The notes under the pieces are model-generated. The model was not told the origin of the DNA. It saw only the letters and a list, made by a program, of their open reading frames with translations, and did not search any database. Positions 1 to 5,607 of a DNA stretch of 5,905 nt are shown here, piece by piece (within the stretch, counting starts at the first letter, position 1; every line of letters starts with the position of its first letter). The position numbers and the translations under genes are program-made. The stretch lies in the NCBI GenBank assembly GCA_015229165.1, contig JADGCD010000137.1, positions 1 to 5,905 of the forward strand, read 5' to 3'. The stretch comes from Nitrospinota bacterium. Its GTDB lineage: Bacteria > Nitrospinota_A > UBA7883 > JADGGD01.

Positions 1-1319
1 CTGGCCGAAACCACCCCGGCCAGCGTCGAGACGAAGTTGAGCGTGCCGGTCTTCACCCGGGCCGACCGGGCCACCGGGGTTTCGGCCAACCGCTTGCGGA
101 CGCTCCCTTCGGCGCCCAGCAGGGCCAGCGACGCGATGAAGTCGGGGCCGAGGTCGAACCGCTCCCGGATGGCGGTGATAAGCCGGGTGATCTGGGTGGC
201 GGTGACCCGGTTGCCGTAGGCGAGCCCCGAACCGTCGGCGAAGACGGTCCCCGACAGGTCGGCGCCGATGTCGGCCATGAACTGGCGGACCAGCAGCAGC
301 CCCGCCGCGTGAGAGCCGGGGGCGCCGGTTTTCTCGGCGGCCATGGTCTTGATGACCTGCTCGGCCATGAAGTTGTTGGAGTAGCGGTTCAACTGGGTCA
401 GAATCGCGCGCAGCGGCTCCGACTCGTGCGCGAAGAGGGTCACCGCCCCCGGCGGGGTCTTGGCGAAGCCGAGCCCCCCCTCCACCACGACGCCGACCTC
501 GGCCAGCTTGGCGCGGAAACTTTCCCCGGCGAACCGGTCGGGGTTGGTGACGTTGACGTACCGGATGATCGGGACCGCTCCGGGGCGGATGGAGCCGGTG
601 ACGGTGATGGTCATGTGGTCGCCGTTGGCGCTGCGCCCGACGTTGAGCTGCCCGCGACGCCCGGTGAGCGCCCGGTTGTCGAGCCGCAGGTAGGGAGAGG
701 CCGGATCGAGACCGACCACGGGGGGGACGCCCGGGCTGGTCGGATACACTTCCACCGTCACCGAATTGAAGTTGACCGCCAGGGCCGACAGCTTGGCGTC
801 GTAGGAGCGGCCGGAGCGGCGCTCGGCCCACGACGGGGCGCTGGTGGCCTGGTCGAAGAAGGAGGTGTCGATGACCAGATCCCCCTTCACCCGGTCGATC
901 CCCCGCCGTTTGAGGGCGGCTGCGATCCGCCAGAGGATCTCCGGGGTCAGCTTCGGGTCGCCCCCTCCTTTGAGGTAGAGGTTCCCCGCCACCACCCCCT
1001 TCACCGGCAGGGTGTCGGCCAGCGCCCGGGTGACGAAATGGTAGTCGGGGCCCAGATGGTAAAGGGCCGCGCCGGTGGTGAAGATCTTCTGCACCGACGC
1101 CGGGAGGAGCAGCAGGTCGGGGTTCCGGGCGAAGACCGTCCGGTTGGTGTCCAACTCCACCACCGAGACCGACGTCCGGGCCTTGTCCAGACAGGAGGTT
1201 TTCAGGGCGGCGACCGCCTTGGCGGCGAAGGCGGCGTACCCTTTCCCCTGCGCCGGTTCGGCGGCGAAGGCGGCGGCGGGGAGAAGCGTCAGGGCCAACA
1301 ACAGGGCGAACGGTCTCAT
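1..1319 (-). CDS. dacB: D-alanyl-D-alanine carboxypeptidase/endopeptidase (PBP4/DacB, peptidase S13), C-terminus cut by window edge
   Basis: Periplasmic penicillin-binding protein of the S13 family, which removes the terminal D-Ala from peptidoglycan stem peptides and/or cuts D-Ala-mDAP cross-links. The frame is open from ATG 1319 to the window edge, giving 439 residues without a stop. A signal peptide is clear (MRPFALLLALTLLPAAAFAA, cleavage near residue 19-20). All three catalytic motifs are present at PBP4-like spacing: SVQK with nucleophile Ser75 and Lys78 (1097-1086), S-N-N at Ser314 (380-372) and K-T-G at 423-425 (53-45). E. coli PBP4 is about 477 residues, so only some 35-40 C-terminal residues should lie outside. 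The long insert between the first two motifs is typical of S13 enzymes and separates it from DacA/S11 types. The ATG overlaps the vanZ-like stop (ATGA), with a GGGAGG-type ribosome site upstream at about 1330-1335. It is the fourth gene of the operon visible here. Family assignment is firm; the carboxypeptidase versus endopeptidase balance cannot be read from sequence. Confidence 0.95.
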   Translation of the reverse strand, partial: MRPFALLLALTLLPAAAFAAEPAQGKGYAAFAAKAVAALKTSCLDKARTSVSVVELDTNRTVFARNPDLLLLPASVQKIFTTGAALYHLGPDYHFVTRALADTLPVKGVVAGNLYLKGGGDPKLTPEILWRIAAALKRRGIDRVKGDLVIDTSFFDQATSAPSWAERRSGRSYDAKLSALAVNFNSVTVEVYPTSPGVPPVVGLDPASPYLRLDNRALTGRRGQLNVGRSANGDHMTITVTGSIRPGAVPIIRYVNVTNPDRFAGESFRAKLAEVGVVVEGGLGFAKTPPGAVTLFAHESEPLRAILTQLNRYSNNFMAEQVIKTMAAEKTGAPGSHAAGLLLVRQFMADIGADLSGTVFADGSGLAYGNRVTATQITRLITAIRERFDLGPDFIASLALLGAEGSVRKRLAETPVARSARVKTGTLNFVSTLAGVVSA

Positions 1320-1855
1320 GAGCGGGCCCCCTCCCGCTCCAGCACAAGGCCGGTGAACAGCAGCGCCAGCGACGCCGCCGCCCCGTTCAGGAGAGCGTCG
1401 TGCAGGTCGAAGGCCCGGGTCGGCACGACCCGCTGGATCAGCTCGTCCACAAAACCGGAGGCGAAGGCCCCCATCCACGCCAGCGGATAGCGGAGCGGGG
1501 GGGAGAAATCGAACTTGAGGGCGTAGTAGAAAGAGATGGTCAAGAGAGAGTACTCCAGAAGGTGAATCCGGTCGGACGGATGGGGGGCAAGAGTGATCAT
1601 CATGGCCAGATAGGCCGCCCCCACCCCCGCCAGCGCGAGCAGATGGGACGGGGTGCGCCGGTCGAGCCGGACGACCACCAGATAGAGGATCGTCACGGCG
1701 GAAAAGAGAAGGATCGACTCCGACACCGGTCGCTGCCAGCCATGGCTCTTGAGCCAGAGCTGGAACGAGCCGACCGGCCCCAGCGAAAGATAGATCAAAG
1801 CGATGGCGCCCAGCGTCACCTCCCATCCCCGGCGCCGGTTCGGAAACAGATTCAT
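1316..1855 (-). CDS. VanZ-family integral membrane protein
   Basis: A 179-residue membrane protein with about five or six hydrophobic segments (near residues 11-33, 44-62, 70-89, 97-114, 122-140 and 154-172). The C-terminal half carries the VanZ-domain pattern: R96-I-H-L-L-E101-Y, then D137-E138-x-x-Q141, followed by R147, D150, D153 and N157 leading into the last segment. VanZ from the Tn1546 vancomycin cluster gives low-level teicoplanin resistance by an unknown mechanism. Most family members, including chromosomal ones in Gram-negatives, have no proven function. ATG 1855 was chosen because it forms an ATGA overlap with the larA stop, has a GGAG site seven bases upstream (1863-1866) and starts just before the first membrane segment. 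The open frame continues upstream to 2143, but only as a shadow of larA. Its TGA overlaps the dacB ATG. The family call is good; no substrate or role is assigned. Confidence 0.87.
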   Translation of the reverse strand: MNLFPNRRRGWEVTLGAIALIYLSLGPVGSFQLWLKSHGWQRPVSESILLFSAVTILYLVVVRLDRRTPSHLLALAGVGAAYLAMMITLAPHPSDRIHLLEYSLLTISFYYALKFDFSPPLRYPLAWMGAFASGFVDELIQRVVPTRAFDLHDALLNGAAASLALLFTGLVLEREGARS

Positions 1856-3123
1856 GCGGCGGCTCCGGCGCAAAACGGGGTGACGAACCCGGCGTCGGGA
1901 AAGAGCCCCGGACGCCGCGCCGTGGCCAAGGCCGCCTCGGCCTCGGCGACGAACGACGCCCGGTCGGGGGCGGGGGTCATCCCCATGGCGCGGACGGTGG
2001 CCGGATCGAGCGCGGAAAGGAGCGTGGTCGGGAACCGGGCGCTCTTCTCCCGGGTGGCCATGGCGGTCTGCCCGCTGACGGCGAACGCCCCCGGCGCCCG
2101 CAGCGCCCGGTCGATGGCCTGCGCCGAACCGTGCGCCAGCCACGGCAGGAACGCCGAAGCGCCGATCCCGTCGGGGCAGGCGGCCATCAGGAAAAGGCGC
2201 CCCCCCTCCCTAAGCCCCCGGACGGCGTTGTCGTACCCCTTGTGGGCCTGGATGAAGTCGATGTCTTTGGGGGCTCCGCCGCAGGAGGCCACCAGCGTGT
2301 CGAACGGCGCATCGACCGGGGCCACGCTGCGACGCCGCGCCTCTTCCACCGCACGGGTGAAGGCCGCCGCCGGGTCGCCCGCCGCCACCGCCACCGGACG
2401 CCCGGCCCGGTCGAGGATCGTGTTCAGCAGAAAAGCCGGGGAGAGCGCCTCCATCACCCGCGTGGCCAGATCCCCCATCGGGTTGCCGTCGAGAAGGGCC
2501 GGGCCGATCTTCGGGTGGCGCCCCGGACCGTGCGGGTTAAGCGAGAGCCGGTGGAGCCGGAGAATGTCCCCCCGGGCGGCCACCCCCGGCATGATCCCCT
2601 TGCGCCCCCCCCCGAACCCGGCCAGATAATGGATCCCGCAGGCGCCGGTGACCACCAGCCGGTCGCATTCCACCACCCGCCGGTTGAGCCGGATCTCTGC
2701 CCCGTCAAGCGAAACGCCGCAACCCGACAAGTCGCCGTCGGGGTCGTGGTTCACCGGCATGACACGCCGAACGTTTTCCGCCCCCGCCAGACGCGCGATC
2801 TCGGCGTCGGTCAGGGGGCGATGCTGGCCGTTGGCGATCAGAACCGTCACCTTCGTCCCCTCCAGCCGGTCGAGCAACGGCGCCAGATAAAGGGGAACCG
2901 CCGCCGGACGGGTCTGGTCGGGAATGACCACCGTCACCCGGTCGCCGGGGGCGAACCGTCCGCCAAAGGGGGGACCGGCCACGGGAGCGTCGAGGGCCGC
3001 GCAGAGGGCGTCAACGGTCAGCGCGGGTTCGCCTGCGGGCAGATCGGCGCCGATGACGACGGCCCGGTCGGGGACGGCGATGGGGATGGTCTCCTCCCCG
3101 TAGCGGAAAGCGGCGGCGCCCAT
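1852..3123 (-). CDS. larA: LarA-family nickel-dependent lactate (2-hydroxyacid) racemase
   Basis: A cytoplasmic enzyme of 423 residues, essentially the length of Lactobacillus plantarum LarA (424). LarA interconverts D- and L-lactate using a covalently bound nickel-pincer (NPN) cofactor. As I recall the L. plantarum residue numbers, each key position has a counterpart at conserved spacing: D69 and R72 (DQTRP motif; D72/R75), H101 (GQHRP; H108), H165 (GIHYLAGF; H174), cofactor-anchoring K175 (GGGRKG; K184), H191 (H200), Q292 and K295 (IQAHKG; Q295/K298). The H-to-K spacing of 10 and K-to-H spacing of 16 match exactly. The position before the Gln, which I recall as Tyr294 in LarA, is Ile291 here, so the substrate may be another short 2-hydroxyacid. 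The cofactor-making genes larB, larC and larE are not in the window. The ATG shares its A with the upstream oppF-like stop (TGATG), and no good Shine-Dalgarno site precedes it, suggesting translational reinitiation. The open frame runs back to 3933, but that part is a shadow of the ABC gene. Confidence 0.88.
   Translation of the reverse strand: MGAAAFRYGEETIPIAVPDRAVVIGADLPAGEPALTVDALCAALDAPVAGPPFGGRFAPGDRVTVVIPDQTRPAAVPLYLAPLLDRLEGTKVTVLIANGQHRPLTDAEIARLAGAENVRRVMPVNHDPDGDLSGCGVSLDGAEIRLNRRVVECDRLVVTGACGIHYLAGFGGGRKGIMPGVAARGDILRLHRLSLNPHGPGRHPKIGPALLDGNPMGDLATRVMEALSPAFLLNTILDRAGRPVAVAAGDPAAAFTRAVEEARRRSVAPVDAPFDTLVASCGGAPKDIDFIQAHKGYDNAVRGLREGGRLFLMAACPDGIGASAFLPWLAHGSAQAIDRALRAPGAFAVSGQTAMATREKSARFPTTLLSALDPATVRAMGMTPAPDRASFVAEAEAALATARRPGLFPDAGFVTPFCAGAAA
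2605..2613 (-). repeat. G9 homopolymer inside the larA active-site motif
   Basis: Nine consecutive Gs on the coding strand encode Gly171-Gly172-Gly173 as three GGG codons. They lie just before Arg174 and the cofactor-anchoring Lys175. Slippage by one base would shift the frame before the catalytic lysine and abolish the enzyme. The run is directly visible; any biological role is unproven, since GGG is a common Gly codon in this window. Confidence 0.6.
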
Positions 3124-4142
3124 CAGCGGACCAGACAGGCGGCCATGCGCCCCTCCCCCCGGTCGGTGAGGGGGGGGACCGTTTCGGCGCATTCGGATTT
3201 GGCAAGCGGACAGCGGGTGCGGAAGACGCAGCCCGACGGGGGATGGGCGGGCGAGGGAACCTCCCCGGCGAGGACGATCCGCTGCCGTCGCCGGGCCGGG
3301 TCGGCCACCGGCGTGGCGGAGAGGAGCGCCTCGGTGTAGGGATGGATGGGGCGGTCGAAAAGCGCTTTGGCCGGGCCGGTCTCGACGATCTTTCCCAAAT
3401 ACATCACCGCCACCCGCCCACAGAGCCGCTCCACCACCGAAAGGTCGTGGGAGATGAACAGGTAGGCGATCCCCAGCTCTTCCTTGAGATCGGTGAGCAG
3501 GTTGACGATTTGCGCCTGGATGGAGACGTCCAGCGCCGAGACCGGCTCGTCGAGAATGATCAGTTTCGGGGAGAGGGCCAGCGCCCGGGCGATGCCGATT
3601 CGTTGCCGCTGGCCGCCGGAGAACTCGTGCGGGTAGCGGCGCATCACCTCCGCCGGGAGCCCCACCTTCGCCAGCAGGGCCGCCACCAACTCGGGGCGCT
3701 CCCGTTTCGAGCCGACGCCGTGCAGGGCGAACGGTTCGGCCAGGGTCGCGCCGACGGTCATCCGGGGGTTCAGCGAGGCGTACGGATCCTGAAAGACGAT
3801 CTGCATGTGCCGCCGGTAGGGGCGCATGGCCGAGGAGGTCAGCGGGGCCAGATCGGTCCCCTCGAACTTTATGGCGCCGCCGGTCGGCTCCACCAGCTTC
3901 AGGATGGCCCGGCCGGTGGTGGTCTTGCCGCACCCCGACTCCCCCACCAGTCCTAGCGCCTCGCCGGCGGCAAGGTCGAAGGAGACGCCGTCCACCGCCC
4001 GGATGGCGCCCGTCCTACGACCGAGGAATCCGCCGGTCAGGGGGAAGCTCTTTTCCAGGCGCTCGACACGGAGCAGGGGGGTCTGGTTCATGGACGACAT
4101 CTTACACGCCCGCCGCCCGACTGTCAGCGTCGGCGCGGGCAA
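3123..4142 (-). CDS. Peptide ABC transporter ATP-binding protein, OppF/DppF type
   Basis: Cytoplasmic ATPase that would power oligopeptide or dipeptide import together with an OppD-type partner, two permeases and a binding protein, none of which are in this window. At 339 residues it shows a complete set of ABC motifs: Walker A GESGCGKTT (67-75), Q-loop Gln118 in FQDPYASLNP, signature SGGQRQR (175-181), Walker B LIILDEP (194-200), D-loop SALD and H-loop His232. The C-terminal oligopeptide/dipeptide extension has the GCxFxxRCPxxxxxC pattern (Cys304, 311, 318) and a further Cys336, the arrangement associated with an iron-sulfur site in some relatives. TTG 4142 is preferred as start because AGGAGG lies seven bases upstream. 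ATG 4100 or ATG 4091 (325 or 322 residues) would fit family N-termini better but lack a good ribosome site. It is the first gene of the minus-strand operon and shares one base with larA. OppF versus DppF and the true substrate are undecided. Confidence 0.92.
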   Translation of the reverse strand: MPAPTLTVGRRACKMSSMNQTPLLRVERLEKSFPLTGGFLGRRTGAIRAVDGVSFDLAAGEALGLVGESGCGKTTTGRAILKLVEPTGGAIKFEGTDLAPLTSSAMRPYRRHMQIVFQDPYASLNPRMTVGATLAEPFALHGVGSKRERPELVAALLAKVGLPAEVMRRYPHEFSGGQRQRIGIARALALSPKLIILDEPVSALDVSIQAQIVNLLTDLKEELGIAYLFISHDLSVVERLCGRVAVMYLGKIVETGPAKALFDRPIHPYTEALLSATPVADPARRRQRIVLAGEVPSPAHPPSGCVFRTRCPLAKSECAETVPPLTDRGEGRMAACLVR

Positions 4143-4149
4143 GAGTTGA

Positions 4150-4155
4150 CCTCCT
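4150..4155 (-). promoter_or_regulatory. Shine-Dalgarno site supporting the TTG start of the OppF-like gene
   Basis: Perfect AGGAGG on the minus strand, followed by a seven-base spacer (TCAACTC) and TTG at 4142. Spacing is optimal, and neither downstream ATG (4100, 4091) has a comparable site, so it decides the start in favour of TTG. It overlaps the -35 box of the divergent plus-strand promoter by two bases (4150-4151). Confidence 0.65.
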
Positions 4156-4158
4156 CAT

Positions 4159-4167
4159 GGGGGGGGG
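4159..4167 (+). repeat. G9 homopolymer tract within the promoter spacer
   Basis: Nine uninterrupted Gs lie between the -35 and -10 boxes of the plus-strand promoter. Mononucleotide G or C tracts in this position alter spacer length by slipped-strand mispairing in known phase-variable outer-membrane protein genes (for example porA and opc of Neisseria meningitidis). It is the longest G/C run outside coding sequence in the window. Confidence 0.7.
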
Positions 4168-4217
4168 ATAGAATCATCTTCGATTTCCCCTACCCTTCTC
4201 TTAAGGATGCAGGCGCA

Positions 4218-5528
4218 ATGAAACGAGTTTTTAGCGTCACCGCGGCTTCTCTTCTCCTGTTCGCCGCCGGGCCGTCGCTGGCCGCCGGTTTTAGAATCGT
4301 CGAGCAGGACAACGCCGCCCAGTCGATGGCCCACGCGGTCACCGCCGGTGTCAGCGACGCCTCGGCGGTCTATTACAACCCGGCGGCCATGACCGAGCTT
4401 GGCGCCTACGCCGCCAAGGTGGGCGTTCAGGTCATCGATCCCAAGACCGACTTCGCAGGCTCCGGCGCCAACGCGGGGTTCTCGTCCCGCTCCACCGCCA
4501 ACACCAGCTACGCCGTTCCCAACCTCTACATGGTCAAGAATCTCGGCGACAGCGGCGTCGCCGTGGGACTGGGGCTCTTCTCCAACTTCGGCCTCGGCAC
4601 GACCTGGTCCATCGAGGGTCCGTTCCGCTACGTCGCCACCGACTCCCAGCTTTCCACCTCCACCGTCACCGTGAACGTGGCCAAGAAGCTGGGGGATATG
4701 CTCTCGCTGGCGGTGGGGCTCGACTACCTGACCGCCCGGGGGAAACTCGATTCGATGTACCCCTTCGCTTTCTTTGAGCCGGGGGCCGCCGACGGCTACC
4801 TGAACCTGCGGGGGACCGGGTCGGGATTCGGCTTCAACGCCGCCGCGCTGCTCCGCCCCGCCGACAGCGTCCGGGTGGGGCTGGCCTACCGCTCACGGAT
4901 CAAGACCACCCTCTCCGGCGATCTGGAGTTGCAAAACCTTCCGGGGACGCTGGCGCCCCTGATGGGCGCCGGGTCGGTGGCCGGGGCCGATTATAAAACG
5001 TCCTCTTCGCTCGACATCACCTTCCCCGACATCGTCACCTTCGGCGTCGCCGTCAAGGTGACCGAGGCGCTGTCGGTGGAGGGGGGAATCGACTACACTC
5101 TCTGGTCGACCTACGACAAGCAGACCGTCAAGAACGACCGGCCGCTGCTGCTCCCCAACGGCGTGGCGGTCATCCCGGCGGAGCAGACCACCCGCAAGGA
5201 CTGGAAAGACACGCTGGCCGTCCGGGTGGGGGGCGCCTATGCCCTGAGCCCGGCCACCACCCTGCGGGCCGGCTACTATTTCGACCCGACCCCGGTACCC
5301 GAGGAGACCTTCGATCCCCGTATGCCCGACGCCACCCGCAACGGGCTTTGCCTCGGCGTCGGCTACAAGGCCACCGACCGGTTCTCCGTCGATTTCGCCT
5401 ACGCCTACATCTGGTCCGACACCCGGACCGTCAACAACGAGGTGGGCGCCAACACCCGCTCCTCCGTCGACGGCGACTACCAGAACAAGGCCCAGGTCTA
5501 CGGCCTCTCGTTCGGCTACGCCATGTAA
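4218..5528 (+). CDS. FadL/OmpP1-family outer-membrane transport protein
   Basis: A 436-residue outer-membrane beta-barrel of the FadL family (E. coli FadL is about 446 residues including signal), whose members pass long-chain fatty acids or other hydrophobic compounds such as aromatic hydrocarbons. A signal peptide is clear (MKRVFSV start, hydrophobic core, cleavage near SLAA at 20-23). The mature N-terminus GFRIVEQDNAAQSMAHAV corresponds to the FadL hatch region and is followed by the hallmark YYNPAAM (52-58). Further family patterns are LDITFPDIVTFGVAVKVTEALSVEGGIDYTLWS (265-297), the W329-to-R350 strand pair ending LRAGYYFDPTPVP, and RNGLCLGVGYK (374-384). ATG 4218 was chosen because it opens the signal peptide and has AAGGA ten bases upstream (4203-4207). 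The frame extends to TTG 4146, but that codon is the promoter -35 box. The protein ends GYAM, lacking the usual terminal aromatic residue. It is transcribed alone, divergent from the operon and closed by its own terminator. Family is secure; the substrate cannot be called. Confidence 0.93.
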   Translation: MKRVFSVTAASLLLFAAGPSLAAGFRIVEQDNAAQSMAHAVTAGVSDASAVYYNPAAMTELGAYAAKVGVQVIDPKTDFAGSGANAGFSSRSTANTSYAVPNLYMVKNLGDSGVAVGLGLFSNFGLGTTWSIEGPFRYVATDSQLSTSTVTVNVAKKLGDMLSLAVGLDYLTARGKLDSMYPFAFFEPGAADGYLNLRGTGSGFGFNAAALLRPADSVRVGLAYRSRIKTTLSGDLELQNLPGTLAPLMGAGSVAGADYKTSSSLDITFPDIVTFGVAVKVTEALSVEGGIDYTLWSTYDKQTVKNDRPLLLPNGVAVIPAEQTTRKDWKDTLAVRVGGAYALSPATTLRAGYYFDPTPVPEETFDPRMPDATRNGLCLGVGYKATDRFSVDFAYAYIWSDTRTVNNEVGANTRSSVDGDYQNKAQVYGLSFGYAM

Positions 5529-5544
5529 CCGGTTTTGCGTCCGC

Positions 5545-5580
5545 AAGAGCAGGGGGGTTCGCCCCCCTGCTCTTTTTTTT
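5545..5580 (+). terminator. Rho-independent terminator of the FadL-like gene
   Basis: A perfect 11-bp stem GAGCAGGGGGG (5547-5557) pairs with CCCCCCTGCTC (5562-5572) around a TTCG loop, extended by two A-T pairs and followed by eight Ts (5573-5580). It begins 16 bases after the stop codon. Read on the minus strand, the same hairpin is followed only by TTGCGG, so it is expected to be weaker for the convergent hydrolase gene. Confidence 0.95.
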
Positions 5581-5582
5581 AT

Positions 5583-5607
5583 CGTCACGGGGCAGAGGGC
5601 CGTGACG
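5583..5607. repeat. Inverted repeat overlapping the end of the hydrolase gene
   Basis: CGTCACGG (5583-5590) and CCGTGACG (5600-5607) form an eight-base perfect inverted repeat with a nine-base loop. It contains the TGA stop of the minus-strand hydrolase gene. In the minus-strand transcript it is followed by an A-run, not a U-run, and then by the terminator hairpin. It is not itself a canonical terminator; it may protect or pause the 3' end. Confidence 0.5.

Larger units (their letters stand above)
1..4142 (-). other. Four-gene translationally coupled operon: oppF-like, larA, vanZ-like, dacB
   Basis: The four genes are on one strand with no intergenic space. The junctions are TGATG at 3121-3125, ATGA at 1852-1855 and ATGA at 1316-1319. 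No terminator-like hairpin with a T-run separates them. The gene upstream of the first is divergent, so transcription must begin to the right of 4142. I could not find a convincing sigma70 promoter on the minus strand between 4143 and about 4330. The 3' end lies outside the window, so more genes may follow dacB. Confidence 0.85.
4146..4174 (+). promoter_or_regulatory. Sigma70-type promoter for the FadL-like gene
   Basis: The -35 box TTGACC (4146-4151, five of six consensus bases) and the -10 box TAGAAT (4169-4174, five of six) are separated by exactly 17 bases. The predicted start of transcription is near 4181, leaving a leader of about 37 bases before ATG 4218. The spacer contains a nine-G run, so the spacing, and hence promoter strength, would change with tract length. 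The -35 box lies over the Shine-Dalgarno and start region of the divergent OppF-like gene. The boxes are read from sequence; activity is inferred. Confidence 0.72.

Noticed and set aside
309..1490. Plus-strand open frame of 393 codons
   Set aside because: It lies antisense to dacB and the VanZ-like gene, has Arg/Gly/Pro-rich low-complexity composition typical of high-GC shadows, and matches no family I know, whereas the opposite strand has clear motifs.
1856..2143. N-terminal extension of the VanZ-like frame by 96 codons
   Set aside because: It is a shadow of the larA 3' part. The ATG at 1855 has a ribosome site and an ATGA overlap, and matches the family's small size.
1400..2629. Plus-strand open frame of 409 codons
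   Set aside because: Antisense to the VanZ-like gene and larA, with skewed Arg/Pro/Ser composition and no recognisable domain.
2131..3339. Plus-strand open frame of 402 codons
   Set aside because: Antisense to larA with its active-site motifs; composition is that of a reverse-complement shadow.
3124..3933. N-terminal extension of the larA frame by 270 codons, which might suggest a fusion protein
   Set aside because: The extension overlaps the ABC ATPase in another frame and is Arg/Pro/Gly-rich without domains. LarA homology and family length fit the start at 3123.
4102..4158. Minus-strand 18-codon ORF (ATG 4158 to TAA 4104) ahead of ATG 4100, a possible leader peptide
   Set aside because: Its ATG has only a C-run and no ribosome site upstream, and the AGGAGG lies inside it at correct spacing for the TTG start. 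No attenuator-like hairpins or codon clusters support a leader role.
4146..4217. Earlier TTG start for the FadL-like protein, adding 24 residues
   Set aside because: That TTG is the promoter -35 box and would lie upstream of the predicted transcription start. The signal peptide begins properly at ATG 4218.
4893..5588. Minus-strand open frame of 231 codons opposite the FadL-like gene
   Set aside because: Val/Gly/Asp-rich shadow of the beta-barrel coding sequence that also runs through the terminator hairpin.
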